A DNA stretch of 48,230 nt from Myxococcales bacterium. Its GTDB lineage: Bacteria > Myxococcota_A > Polyangia > Haliangiales > Haliangiaceae. A program made the translations under genes and the position numbers. The notes below the pieces were generated by a model. That model saw only the letters and a program-made list of their open reading frames with translations, had not been told where the DNA came from and did not search any database. The stretch spans positions 1 to 48,230 of the forward strand of contig JAAEPE010000230.1 of the NCBI GenBank assembly GCA_024222395.1, read 5' to 3'. Shown here piece after piece: positions 1 through 8,309 of the stretch (within the stretch, counting starts at the first letter, position 1; each line of letters begins with the position of its first letter).

Positions 1-2
1 AC

Positions 3-383
3 GAAAAGCGCCCGGGGTACGACAAACTCGGCGAGCGTCGATTCGAGTTTGTCCCTCTGTGGGGCATTGCGGTGTTCTTCTTATACGTCATGCGGCGAGT
101 GGACTGTCCTCGTTGCGGCGTCACTGTGGAAGCTGTGCCATGGGCCAATGGCAAGCACCAGCTCACCACAGCCTACGCCTGGTTTCACGCGAGGTGGGCC
201 CAGCGTCTGAGCTGGAAGGAAACAGCGGAAGCCTTTCATACGAGCTATGAGAAGGTGTTCTCGGCCGTTTCCCAGGCCGTGGAGTGGGGGCTGGCTCACC
301 GAGAGCTCAGCGATATCACGGCCATCGGCGTAGCGCCTTCGGCTCCGCATCGGAGACTTCCGCCGCAACTACCCACGGTGTAG
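3..383 (+). pseudogene. ISL3-family transposase fragment (N-terminal part)
   Basis: The reading frame is open from the left window edge and reads through a zinc-finger-like part (CPRCGV) and a helix-turn-helix-like part (SWKETAEAFHTSYEKVFSAV) typical of ISL3 transposases. The protein should continue into a DDE catalytic domain, but similarity ends at about position 328 (after ITAIGV) and the frame closes after some 18 unrelated codons. The catalytic part is therefore missing. The GTG at 72 is only an internal codon; the true start lies left of the window. The break falls where an opposite-strand lipoprotein gene also loses its natural end, so this is a deletion or recombination junction. The family call rests on sequence memory only. 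Confidence 0.7.
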
Positions 384-823
384 GCAGGACCACACCGCGA
401 ACCGATGCCATCGGAACTGCAGCTGTCGACGACTGCGTGGCAGACTGCGAGAGGGCACTCATCATCAGAAATGCACACCTCACTCGGTGCAGGGCCGCAG
501 ACATGGTAATCATTGGGGCCGATGCACTCCTCGCCTGCAACGGTGCAATTGGCGTTGCTCTCACAGCCGGAGCTGGCATCGGCTCCGCCATCCGGTGTGC
601 CCCCTTGGTTGTCTACTTGGTTGTCTACTTGGTTGTCTACGCAAACACCTGAGGTGGCACAGCTCCAACTGCTTCCGGCATTGGTCGCACAGAAGTTGTC
701 GCCCTGTGTGCCAGGGGTACACAGCAGTTCCGAGCCCGACTGCCCAGAGTCTGGAGAGCAGGCAAGGAGCAACGCTAGTAGAACCGGAAATCCGGCAATG
801 AGAATCGGAGCGGAAGTGAACAT
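296..823 (-). CDS. Cys-rich lipoprotein with a replaced C-terminus
   Basis: The protein starts with a lipoprotein signal (MFTSAPILIAGFPVLLALLLAC) whose lipobox cysteine is followed by SPDSG, so it is probably anchored in a membrane. The body is rich in regularly spaced cysteines (ATSGVCVDNQ, ESNANCTVAGEEC, VCISDDECPLAVC), like the extracellular Cys-repeat proteins common in Myxococcota. The Met at 823 is preferred over the one at 847 because it begins the signal peptide. The last nine or so residues (MAVISLSSR) are encoded by the antisense of the ISL3 fragment, so the original end is lost and the gene is probably truncated. It is the last of three lipoprotein genes on this strand. Function unknown. 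Confidence 0.6.
   Translation of the reverse strand: MFTSAPILIAGFPVLLALLLACSPDSGQSGSELLCTPGTQGDNFCATNAGSSWSCATSGVCVDNQVDNQVDNQGGTPDGGADASSGCESNANCTVAGEECIGPNDYHVCGPAPSEVCISDDECPLAVCHAVVDSCSSDGIGSRCGPAYTVGSCGGSLRCGAEGATPMAVISLSSR
605..640. repeat. 12-bp unit repeated three times in tandem
   Basis: TTGGTTGTCTAC occurs three times in perfect succession. On the minus strand it encodes a repeated Val-Asp-Asn-Gln tetrapeptide in the linker of the Cys-rich lipoprotein. A 12-bp unit keeps the frame, so copy number can change by slippage without breaking the gene. Confidence 0.9.
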
Positions 824-950
824 ACTGAGCTGCGACACCGCAACCAAGAGTGCATTTTCGCGGCGCTACCAAGACGGATGCTAGCAGACAAGTCATTCGA
901 GATCTGCGTGGCAAGCGCTCCCAACGGGCTCTGTCAGGGAGGCTCGGCTA

Positions 951-1847
951 TCACAGCAATCCGGTACGAGAATGGGAAGCGGGGAGTCGAAACTCTGCCC
1001 ACACGGGTAGGTGGTCGGAGAGGCGAACGGAGCGCTCCACAGCCCTGGCATCTGTGATCAATCCACGGGTGTAGACCGCATCGAGTCGCATCGAGAACCA
1101 CTTGCTTGTAGAGCCGCTCTTGGCCAGAGGAGTATCCATGCCGATGGCAAGAGCCGCGTCTTCCACCGCATTGTCTTGCTTGCCACACGGAATTGGAATG
1201 AGATTCCCAGCCCAGCAAAACGGACTCGTATTTAGGTCTCCGGCGATGACGACTGGACCGGGAAAGTTCTGAGCCGCCTGAAACACGGGCTGCAGTTGCC
1301 GACGTCGCTTGCTCGGATTGATGCGATTATCCAAGTGCACGCTATAGATGCGCACGTCCTGGCCATCAAGCCGTACCGTAGCAGCGAGAGCCACACGGCG
1401 CGCCGAGTTAACGACGACATGGTAGTAGGGCAATTCGATGACCTCTACGTCGCGCAATGCCACGCGCGAGAGAATGGCCACGCCATGGCTACCGCCGCCT
1501 GGCAAACCGTATCCCGGCGCGTAGGCAGCACTCATGCCCAACCTCTCGGCCACTTGCTCCGCACGGTTCATCGTCTCGCCCGGGTGTGCCTCAACCTCTT
1601 GGAGAAGTACGATGTCGGCAGCGGCAAGTTCGATGTTGCCTAGAATCGCTGCGGAGATTGCCTCCGCTGTCTCCATGTGCACGTTGTACGTCGCCACTCG
1701 CAAGTGAGAACTCGCGCCCGCCTCAACATCCACCGACCGAATCACCACACTTGTCGAAGTAGGCGCCGCGCGATTGAGTTTGCTGCATGCCACTAGCCCG
1801 CAGAGAGCGAGTCCCGCCAAAACAATGAGGAGGGTAGAGAGCTTCAT
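951..1847 (-). CDS. Endonuclease/exonuclease/phosphatase (EEP) family lipoprotein
   Basis: A 298-residue protein with a signal peptide and lipobox (LAGLALCGLVAC, then SKLN). It carries the EEP fold in order: ATYNVH near residue 52, LLQEVEAH (metal-binding Glu), SHGVAILSR, YSVHLDN, VIAGDLNTSP (Asp and Asn) and the final SDHLPVWAEF (Asp-His). The family includes DNase I-like nucleases and phospholipid or inositol phosphate phosphodiesterases; the substrate cannot be told from sequence. The catalytic residues look complete. The start at MKLSTLL is chosen because the 33 upstream codons overlap the preceding gene and lack signal character. It lies between two other lipoprotein genes on the same strand, with gaps of about 100 bp. 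Confidence 0.85.
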   Translation of the reverse strand: MKLSTLLIVLAGLALCGLVACSKLNRAAPTSTSVVIRSVDVEAGASSHLRVATYNVHMETAEAISAAILGNIELAAADIVLLQEVEAHPGETMNRAEQVAERLGMSAAYAPGYGLPGGGSHGVAILSRVALRDVEVIELPYYHVVVNSARRVALAATVRLDGQDVRIYSVHLDNRINPSKRRRQLQPVFQAAQNFPGPVVIAGDLNTSPFCWAGNLIPIPCGKQDNAVEDAALAIGMDTPLAKSGSTSKWFSMRLDAVYTRGLITDARAVERSVRLSDHLPVWAEFRLPASHSRTGLL

Positions 1848-1945
1848 GCCAACATCGTGCGCACGCCAGCAGGCTCCGCCATCGGAGTTGCCAGATAGTG
1901 CCGGAACTCGCCGCAATTGTGCGCGAGATACCCGCCCACAGGTCA

Positions 1946-2458
1946 CTACGCCGGATCGTGATCTGACTTGAGCGGAACTCCAGTTGGGGTCGGAGGCAAT
2001 TCACCGATCTGATCGAAATCATCGAAGGTGGGCTTGCTCGTGCCAAGCCAAGCGCGAAGTAGGACAAGACGCCCACGGCGCTGCAAGATATGAACGAGCA
2101 CACCCCGCTGCGTACCAAAAGGCTGGCAGTGAAACCCTAGGAATACGTCAGGATCCGTAGTTCGCACCTCGGGCGTTACATCGATGCATTTGCCGTCGAA
2201 CTCTCCGAGCCTGTGGCGTTTGTTGGAGCCCGTCTCGTTGGTCTCGACCAGGGTTACCTGCGTTGTCGGTGGACTCTCCTTTGAGACTTCGAACTCCAGG
2301 GAGATGTGCAGTACGGCGGCCATCCTAGAAGCCGGCTCAGTCGCCGCTGTCGTCGGAGTCGTCGTGACCCCAGAGCCCCCTCCGCCCTCGGCAATCGTAC
2401 GCTTGCCTCCGCAAGCGACTACCAAACCAAGAACCAGAGACAGAACCATGCCTTTCAT
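1946..2458 (-). CDS. Small lipoprotein of unknown function
   Basis: 170 residues. A short signal peptide ends in a lipobox (LGLVVACGGK), followed by a Gly/Thr-rich linker (residues about 22-42) and a compact domain with two cysteines (KCIDV and GFHCQPFG). No family is recognised. The start is 57 bp from the start of the divergent lipoprotein gene at 2516, so the two share an intergenic promoter region. It is probably first in a minus-strand series with the EEP lipoprotein and the Cys-rich lipoprotein. Confidence 0.7.
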   Translation of the reverse strand: MKGMVLSLVLGLVVACGGKRTIAEGGGGSGVTTTPTTAATEPASRMAAVLHISLEFEVSKESPPTTQVTLVETNETGSNKRHRLGEFDGKCIDVTPEVRTTDPDVFLGFHCQPFGTQRGVLVHILQRRGRLVLLRAWLGTSKPTFDDFDQIGELPPTPTGVPLKSDHDPA

Positions 2459-2515
2459 GACACGGAGTTTGTGCAGAACTCGCCCCCCGATTCAAGCGAG
2501 GCTAGAATTGCTGAC

Positions 2516-2914
2516 ATGCTCCCCCGTCGCTATCCCATCGCTCTGATGCTCTTGCTCGTCGGGCTTTCCGGCTGCGCCGATCCCTATATAGAGAGCACGA
2601 CCGACCTAGAATCGAGCTCCGATTCTACCGGGCCCTACAGAGTTCGGACTGTCATCGTAGGCTCGTTCTCGGGCGATACGGTCGATCTCATGTACAATCC
2701 GACGGACAGCCAACCCCAGCGCTACATCCCACTGCGGATGGATTCACTCGACGAGGACGAGCGGGCGGGCGAGCTCTTCGCAGCCGACATCCCTGGCCAA
2801 CCCGCTGGCACCACAATTCGCTACTACGTGCGGGTGCTGCGCGACGATGAAACCGTCGCCGAATCCCCTGTTGGCGGCGACCTGCGCCCATTTCAGCTCA
2901 CAATCGTGCCGTAG
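2516..2914 (+). CDS. Small lipoprotein of unknown function
   Basis: 132 residues beginning MLPRRYPIALMLLLVG and a lipobox LSGC, so a lipid-anchored exported protein. The mature part is short and mostly beta-like (VRTVIVGSFSGDTVDLMY, GTTIRYYVRVLRDDETVAE), resembling a small immunoglobulin-like or FN3-like module, but no family is recognised. Met at 2516 is chosen because the frame upstream runs through the divergent gene and has no signal-peptide character. Directly downstream lie the remains of an FHA regulator. Confidence 0.7.
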   Translation: MLPRRYPIALMLLLVGLSGCADPYIESTTDLESSSDSTGPYRVRTVIVGSFSGDTVDLMYNPTDSQPQRYIPLRMDSLDEDERAGELFAADIPGQPAGTTIRYYVRVLRDDETVAESPVGGDLRPFQLTIVP

Positions 2915-2952
2915 CCGGTACGCCCCCGCCGAACTGCATTCCCGCGGCGAGT

Positions 2953-4242
2953 CTAGTACATTCGCGCCATATCGGACGAGCCCCGAGCTGCCTTGTTCAG
3001 CTGCGCGACCCCTCGGTGTCCAGATAACACTGCGTCATAGAACACCGCGGTGGGCAATTGGTGCTCGTCGCACAGGGCTCTCGCAATCCAACGCTGGTCA
3101 ATGGCACCCCTGCTGCTGAGCAGCATGTTCTTTGGGAGAATGACGAAATTGCGATTGGCCACTCGCGCCTCGCATTTCATCAAGAGGAGATTGCGCCACA
3201 AGACCCAGCCCAGCTTCGCCCGAGTCACTTCACAATTGAGGTTGGCTCCAGTGCTCTATTGCTCGCCCAGGCCAAAGCCCCCGACAGACAACGTCGCCAC
3301 ATCGCAGCACTGGTAGCGTTTGGTGATAGCTTGCACAGCGCAGCCAACATCGCCGAGTTGGGGCGAGCCGCATGCCTGGCAATTGTCTCAGCACTAGAGG
3401 CCGATAGAGGATTCCTCCTGCTCCGAGACAAGGGTCGAATGGTGCCCTCCGCAGCCAGTGTTCTTCCAGACGATCCAGCCGGGCAGCAACTCTCGGTACC
3501 GACAGACCTGATTGCCAAGGTAGCGGCGGAGTGCAAGTGCGTCGCTGCGGAAGGCGTCAAAACAAGCCCTGGCCCCAGAGCTGCTGTTGCAGCGCCTCTG
3601 CTCTCCTCTCCACGGCAAGGGCTGCGAGGCTTGCTCTACGCAAATAGGCAGCGCGGTGGCTGGCAGGAAATAGATCTCATGGCCATGTCGTGCCTCGGGC
3701 ACCTGCTCTCTGCGGCAATGGCCGGGCTCGAGGCCCGCACAAGGGCTTGCGAAAGAGAATCGGCAGCTGAGCGGCAAAGGCGGGTTTATCGGCGAATCGC
3801 CGGCAGCCCAAGTGCTCCTTGGCTTCATCTCCAAAGTCGGCCCAAGCGATGCCACTGTGCTCATTACGGGGCAGAGCGGAAGCGCAAGGAAATGGTCGCT
3901 CGGGGTATTCACCACGCTTCGCGCCGAACAGGCCATCCGTTCGTAGCCGTCAACTGTGCAGCACTCACCGAGAGCCTTATCGAGAGCGAGCTATTCGGGC
4001 ATGAGAAAGGGGCTTTCACCGGTGCCACCGAGCGCAAGATCGGTCCCTTCGAAGCCGCTAATACGGGCACGCTATTTCTCGACGAAGTGGGCGAGCTGCC
4101 CCTGGGATGCCAAACCAAGTTCCTCCGCGTCTTGGAAGAGCAGTGCTTCGAGAGAGTAGGAGGCAGCAAGAGCATTCATGTTGCGGTTCGCGTAGTCGCC
4201 GCAACAAACCGTGATCTGCCCGCAATGATTCGAGCTGGATAG
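2953..4242 (+). pseudogene. Decayed FHA-GAF-sigma54 activator (bacterial enhancer-binding protein)
   Basis: Domain order is FHA (IGRAPSC from 2971, RDPSVSR, a stop, then HCVIEHRGG and [10 protein letters not shown]), GAF (about 3300-3720, [11 protein letters not shown]) and sigma54 AAA+ (GAFTGA at about 4010-4027, Walker [21 protein letters not shown]). Such proteins drive sigma54 promoters, with the FHA domain sensing phosphothreonine. Several lesions are visible: a TAA at 3025 inside the FHA motif; a shift into the next frame at about 3775-3785 (that frame reads [14 protein letters not shown] and [13 protein letters not shown]); a return shift at about 3880 inside Walker A, where a Gly-Lys pair is damaged by a missing base; and an early stop at 4240, so the rest of the AAA+ domain and the DNA-binding helix-turn-helix are absent. 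Function is lost. Confidence 0.85.
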
Positions 4243-4265
4243 GCTAAGCTATAAGATCCGATGAG

Positions 4266-4454
4266 CTAGTAAGAGTTTTTCCGAGGTCGGCCACGGCGGC
4301 GTTGTGGAGCATCCACCGGCTCACCGAAATTGAGTTCTTCACTGAAGCGTTCTTCCATCATGTCGTCGACGCTGGTGCGCAGCGAGTCGAGCTTTCGCAG
4401 CTCATCGCGCTCAAATTCAGCAAAAGACGTGTAAACTCTTGGAAATGCAGACAT
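4266..4454 (-). CDS. Small protein with AT-hook-like basic tail
   Basis: 62 residues. The N-terminal two thirds is acidic and helical (FAEFERDELRKLDSLRTSVDDMMEERFSEE) and the C-terminus is RRRGRPRK, matching the RGRP core of AT-hook DNA-binding motifs. A purine-rich GGGGGAAC lies about 7 bp upstream of the ATG, which supports translation. No family is recognised. It is divergent from parA, about 200 bp away, so a role as a small DNA-binding or partition accessory protein is possible but is only inference. It could also be a chance ORF. Confidence 0.5.
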   Translation of the reverse strand: MSAFPRVYTSFAEFERDELRKLDSLRTSVDDMMEERFSEELNFGEPVDAPQRRRGRPRKNSY

Positions 4455-4511
4455 AACTAGGTTCCCCCAATGTGGCAGGACTGTTTTGTCCTACATCTGA
4501 GCACACTGTAG

Positions 4512-4538
4512 GGCTACTGATTACAGTAGCCAAGTTTT
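4512..4538 (+). terminator. Perfect 8-bp dyad followed by a T run
   Basis: GGCTACTG, loop ATTA, CAGTAGCC, then AAGTTTTTG. This has the shape of a short intrinsic terminator on the plus strand, closing transcription from the decayed regulator before parA. It lies in the 200-bp gap between the small basic-tailed gene and parA, so it could also be an operator. An overlapping ACTGTA/TACAGT pair is also present. Confidence 0.45.
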
Positions 4539-4654
4539 TGCTCCGAATTGTCCCGGCTTTCCGCTAACATGCTGGAACAATTAGTATTCACATGAGCCCT
4601 ATCCCAACCCCGAAGTTTTGCCTCATCACACGGGCATGGTACGTAAGCTGAGTC

Positions 4655-5422
4655 ATGGCCCGAATCGTCGCGGTAGCGAATCAAAAGGGCGGAGTCGGCA
4701 AAACGACCACCGCAGTCAATCTAGCAGCTTCCGTTGCGGCCTCAGAGCATCGCGTCTTGCTAGTCGACTTCGATCCCCAGGGCAACGCCTCGTCCTCTGT
4801 TGGTTACACCAAAGACCGCATCGAACTCTCCATATACGACGCACTCGTGGGCGAGGTCGCGATGAAGGACTGCATACGCCCCACCGAGATTACGACACTA
4901 TTTGTCGTGCCAGCGACGATGGACTTGGTCGGCGCCGAACTCGAACTCATCGGTAGTGACGATCGCGAGAGCTATCTAAAGAATGCCCTCACAACGGTGA
5001 GCGACGAGTACGACTACATCATCATCGATTGTCCGCCCAGCCTGGGCATGCTCACTCTCAATGCCTTGGTGGCAGCCGATGGAGTCGTCGTGCCTATGCA
5101 GGCAGAGTACTTTGCTCTCGAAGGTCTCGGCGCGCTCGTCAGCACGATCGAGAAGGTGCGCGACGCATACAATCCCGGTCTCGACCTCGAAGGCATTCTC
5201 TTCTGCATGTACGATCCACGCACGAACTTGGCAGGTCAGGTCAAGGGCGAGGTCGAGTCACACATGCCGAATAAGGTCTACGATACCCTCATCCCACGCA
5301 ATGTGCGGCTAAGCGAATCGCCATCTCACGGCAAGCCGGTCCTACTCTACGACTTCCGTTGCGCGGGTTCGAAAAGCTACCTCAAGCTCGCCCAAGAATT
5401 TGTCGAGCGCACCGCCGCCTAG
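4655..5422 (+). CDS. parA: Chromosome partitioning ATPase ParA (Soj)
   Basis: 255 residues, the usual length of short chromosomal ParA proteins. It has the deviant Walker A KGGVGKTTT (residues 10-18), the switch region LLVDFDPQGNASSS and Walker B YIIIDCPPSLG. ParA binds DNA non-specifically when ATP-bound and is released by ParB to segregate the origin region. The ATG at 4655 puts the Walker A motif at the normal distance from the N-terminus. parB follows after 32 bp, so they form an operon. gidA/gidB, frequent neighbours of chromosomal parAB, are not in the window. Confidence 0.97.
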   Translation: MARIVAVANQKGGVGKTTTAVNLAASVAASEHRVLLVDFDPQGNASSSVGYTKDRIELSIYDALVGEVAMKDCIRPTEITTLFVVPATMDLVGAELELIGSDDRESYLKNALTTVSDEYDYIIIDCPPSLGMLTLNALVAADGVVVPMQAEYFALEGLGALVSTIEKVRDAYNPGLDLEGILFCMYDPRTNLAGQVKGEVESHMPNKVYDTLIPRNVRLSESPSHGKPVLLYDFRCAGSKSYLKLAQEFVERTAA

Positions 5423-5454
5423 ATTTCGACTACAGCACCTAGAATACAGCACCT

Positions 5455-6396
5455 ATGAGCAAAGCACCGTCGGCCAAGACACCAACAAAAGACAAGCGCA
5501 AGGCACTTGGCCGTGGACTCGGCGCTCTTCTTCCAAGCACACCGGCGGCCTCTAAATCGGCCAGCACGGGGGGCGCACAGACTACGGGCAGCGTGAGGAC
5601 CGGCGACAAGCGCAGCTATTTCAAAGCACAGGTAGAAGACATCTACCCAAGCCCAGAGCAACCGAGGCGCCGCTTCGATGAGAAGCTGCTCGAAGAACTC
5701 GCTCAATCCATTCGCGAGCACGGCGTCATTCAGCCGCTCATTGTTCGAGAGCGCAAAGAAGGCGGCTACTATCTCATCGCAGGTGAGCGACGTTGGCGTG
5801 CTTCCCAGAGAGCAGCGCTCCTCGAGATTCCAATTGTTGTTCAGGATGTCAGTTCGCAAGAGTCGTTCGAGCGAGCGATTGTTGAGAACGTTCAGCGCGC
5901 AGACCTCAACGCAATAGAAGAGGCGATGGCGTTCCAACGTCTGGTGGATGAGTTTGAGCTCACTCAGGAACAGATCGCCACGAAGGTTGGTAAAGAGCGG
6001 AGCACCGTTGCCAATAGCCTCCGCTTGCTGAAGCTACCGACGCCGGTTCGCGCCATGGTGGAAGACGGCCGTATTGGCATGGGGCACGCGAGAGCTCTCC
6101 TTGGGCTTGGAGATGCCACGGAGATCGAGACCTGTGCGCGGGCAGTTGCCACAGGTGGGCTATCTGTTCGAGCTACCGAAGCTCTCATCCGCAAGCAGCA
6201 AGCGCCGCCAAAGACCACTGCGCCGCCGGCCAGGAAGAGCGCATCGGTACGCGATGTCGAAAACCGACTCACGAAGTCTCTCGGCGCACAAGTGAGCCTA
6301 GCCGAGCGGAAGAGCGGGAAAGGCGGCTTGATCGAGATTAAGTACGCTGACCTAGATGATCTTGACAGGCTCCTTGAACGCCTGCTGCACCGGTAG
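5455..6396 (+). CDS. parB: Chromosome partitioning protein ParB
   Basis: 313 residues. A basic, low-complexity leader (residues 1-58, including KALGRGLGALLP) precedes the ParB/Sulfiredoxin-like CTPase domain (IYPSPEQPRRRF, then AGERRWRASQRA and ENVQRADLNAIEEA), a helix-turn-helix region (TQEQIATKVGKERSTVANSLRLLKLP) and a C-terminal dimerisation domain ending LLERLLHR. ParB loads at parS, spreads as a clamp and stimulates ParA. No clear parS palindrome (consensus TGTTTCACGTGAAACA) was found near the operon by eye. Confidence 0.96.
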   Translation: MSKAPSAKTPTKDKRKALGRGLGALLPSTPAASKSASTGGAQTTGSVRTGDKRSYFKAQVEDIYPSPEQPRRRFDEKLLEELAQSIREHGVIQPLIVRERKEGGYYLIAGERRWRASQRAALLEIPIVVQDVSSQESFERAIVENVQRADLNAIEEAMAFQRLVDEFELTQEQIATKVGKERSTVANSLRLLKLPTPVRAMVEDGRIGMGHARALLGLGDATEIETCARAVATGGLSVRATEALIRKQQAPPKTTAPPARKSASVRDVENRLTKSLGAQVSLAERKSGKGGLIEIKYADLDDLDRLLERLLHR

Positions 6397-6461
6397 CACG
6401 TCCCTTCCGTCGCCTATCCAGTTGCCTGCAGAGCAGTCGCTACGAGATACTCAGCACACGT

Positions 6462-7163
6462 ATGGCAAGCCGTGATCATGTACGGGCTCCGGGCCGACTA
6501 GAGGTCGAATTTCGATCTCCGTCAGCACTGTTGGTCGCCTACACTGTCAATCTGAGCCGGGGCGGGATGTTCCTGCAATGCGACGACGAGCTGCCCCCCG
6601 AAGGCGCCGTGCTCAAGCTCGATATCAAGCTCCCAGAGCGCGGCATCGTGAGCCTAACGGGAGTAGTGGCGTGGCATCGGCCAGAGGCCATCGATACCGA
6701 GCCCCGTGGTGTCGGCGTACAGTTCCACTCCCTGGAGGGGGAGCTTGGCGCCATCGTCGATGCCCTCGTGCTGGAGTACAAAGGTGTTCGTATTCTCGTT
6801 CAAAGCGCCGATGATCGAGACCGCAGAGCACTTCTTCGTCGGCTCAAGTCAATCATCAGCACCGCCGAGGTAATCTTTGCAAGCGGTGAAGAGGGAGCCC
6901 GCGAGGTTCTCTCACCGGATGTCGACTTGCTCATCATTGACGGAGATGAGGACGAGAGAGGTGCCCTAGCAACGGTGCGCTACGCCCATAGTGAGTTCGG
7001 TACTCCCACGATAGCCCTCGCCCAGCACGCGTCGCTTGAAAAGCTCCTCTTTGAACAGGGGGCGTCAGACGTCCTCGGCAATCCCCCACACGGCGCGGCG
7101 CTTCGAAAGGCCGTTCTGCTGCTGCTCTCGACTCCGAGCCGCGTAACACAGCCCCTGGTGTAG
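6462..7163 (+). CDS. PilZ domain protein with degenerate receiver-like domain
   Basis: 233 residues. The first half is a PilZ domain (RAPGRLEVEF near the N-terminus, then YTVNLSRGGMFL; later GVVAWHRPE and GVGVQF), a fold that often binds cyclic di-GMP, although the leading RxxxR motif is incomplete here. Residues about 108-233 resemble a response-regulator receiver (VRILVQSADDRDRRALLRRL, DLLIIDGDEDERG), but the conserved lysine near the end is absent (VLGNPPHG), so phosphorylation is doubtful. It starts 65 bp after parB on the same strand and may share its transcript. A 162-bp repeat element lies just downstream. Confidence 0.82.
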   Translation: MASRDHVRAPGRLEVEFRSPSALLVAYTVNLSRGGMFLQCDDELPPEGAVLKLDIKLPERGIVSLTGVVAWHRPEAIDTEPRGVGVQFHSLEGELGAIVDALVLEYKGVRILVQSADDRDRRALLRRLKSIISTAEVIFASGEEGAREVLSPDVDLLIIDGDEDERGALATVRYAHSEFGTPTIALAQHASLEKLLFEQGASDVLGNPPHGAALRKAVLLLLSTPSRVTQPLV

Positions 7164-7218
7164 AGCCCCACGCGTCGCTAGAACGCGTCTCTTGTTTGGA
7201 CGCCTCTCTCTGGCGCGC

Positions 7219-7380
7219 CTAGACCGTCGAGCGAAAAGAATGACCGAGGATAGTGAGTTCTGATTCTTCGAGTGCAAGGCGCGAATGAGGATTTTGTCGG
7301 GGCAAATGACGAAATGAGCAACGCTGCAATCGGGAAAGCAGGACCATCAGACCGATCATTGTTTACGCTCGGCGGTCTAG
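7219..7380 (+). repeat. 162-bp structured repeat element, copy 1
   Basis: The element begins CTAGACCGTCGAGCG and ends CGCTCGGCGGTCTAG. The ends are complementary over 15 nt, with one G-U if transcribed. An inner AAGAAT...ATTCTT pair follows the outer stem. Length is exactly the same as in the two other copies, with about 94% identity to copy 3. It sits tail-to-tail between the PilZ gene and folD, and its terminal CTAG supplies the folD stop codon (TAG at 7377-7379 on the minus strand). No convincing ORF is inside. It could be a MITE, a noncoding RNA or a terminator-like element. Confidence 0.9.
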
Positions 7381-8243
7381 CCAGGCTCTTGCTGCGCGAG
7401 TGCTTTGCTGGCGGCGGTCACTACGTTCTGCATAAGACTGGCGATCGTCATCGGACCAACGCCACCGGGAACAGGCGTAATCGCAGATGCGATCGCGAGC
7501 GATTTTTCGTATTGAACGTCGCCACACAGTTTGCCATCGGCGTTGCGATTCATCCCAACGTCGATCACAACAGCACCGGGCTTTAGCCATTCGGCACGCA
7601 CAGCATCAACCTTTCCAACTGCAGCTACGACGATATCTGCGCGTTTCACTTCCGCTGCAAGATCGGTAGTACGTGAGTGACAAAGAGTAACGGTGGCATT
7701 GGCATTCGTGAGGAGCATTGCCATCGGCTTTCCGACGATATTCGAGCGACCAACAACCACCGCGTTCTTGCCAGCAATCTCGACGTTTGCCTTGGCTAGG
7801 AGGCTCATACAGCCTTTGGGGGTCGCAGCCACGAAGCGCGGGCGCCCTTGGGCCAATCGGCCGATGTTGTCTGGATGAAAGCCGTCGACATCCTTGGCAG
7901 GATCGATAGCGTCGAGAATCGGCGTCGCATCGAGAGCGTCGGGTAGTGGCAGCTGCACCAAAATGCCGTGCACGCTGGAATCCGCGTTTAGCTCGAGAAC
8001 CAGAGTTAAGAGTTCTTCTTGGCTAACATCTGCTGGTCGGCGGTAATCCAACGCACTGATTCCGCACTGCTGTGCAGCCCGCTCTTTGTGGCGAACGTAA
8101 ATTTTGGATGCAGGGTCGTCTCCGATGAGTACGACTGCGAGACCTGGAGTCACTCCGCGCTCCGCCAGCTCTTTGCTCGAAACTGCCACTTCTGCTCGCA
8201 GCTCAGCTGCGAGTGCTTTGCCATCCAAGATCATTGCGCTCAT
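7377..8243 (-). CDS. folD: Methylene-THF dehydrogenase/methenyl-THF cyclohydrolase
   Basis: 288 residues, standard length. The bifunctional enzyme oxidises 5,10-methylene-THF and opens methenyl-THF to 10-formyl-THF in the cytosol. Motifs present: SKIYVRHKERA with the catalytic Tyr/Lys, the QLPLP motif, DGFHPDNIGRLAQG, the NADP loop GRSNIVGKP and the final PVPGGVGPMT. A good ribosome-binding site (GAGGAG) precedes the ATG. It follows the fmdB-like gene by 66 bp on the same strand. The stop codon is formed by the edge of the 162-bp repeat, so the original C-terminus may have been slightly longer or different. Confidence 0.97.
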   Translation of the reverse strand: MSAMILDGKALAAELRAEVAVSSKELAERGVTPGLAVVLIGDDPASKIYVRHKERAAQQCGISALDYRRPADVSQEELLTLVLELNADSSVHGILVQLPLPDALDATPILDAIDPAKDVDGFHPDNIGRLAQGRPRFVAATPKGCMSLLAKANVEIAGKNAVVVGRSNIVGKPMAMLLTNANATVTLCHSRTTDLAAEVKRADIVVAAVGKVDAVRAEWLKPGAVVIDVGMNRNADGKLCGDVQYEKSLAIASAITPVPGGVGPMTIASLMQNVVTAASKALAQQEPG

Positions 8244-8309
8244 AGTGCTCTCCTCAGTTTCTGCCTATGCTTCGGAACTAGCGAATACGCGAGCCCCGAG
8301 ACGTGGGTT

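Noticed and set aside
180..195. Possible parS-like GGTTTCACGCGAGG
   Set aside because: Too many mismatches to the parS palindrome and located inside the ISL3 transposase coding sequence.
7272..7586. ORF starting in repeat copy 1 with a similar start in copy 3
   Set aside because: The shared peptide follows only from the shared DNA; the frame differs in copy 2 and runs antisense into folD.
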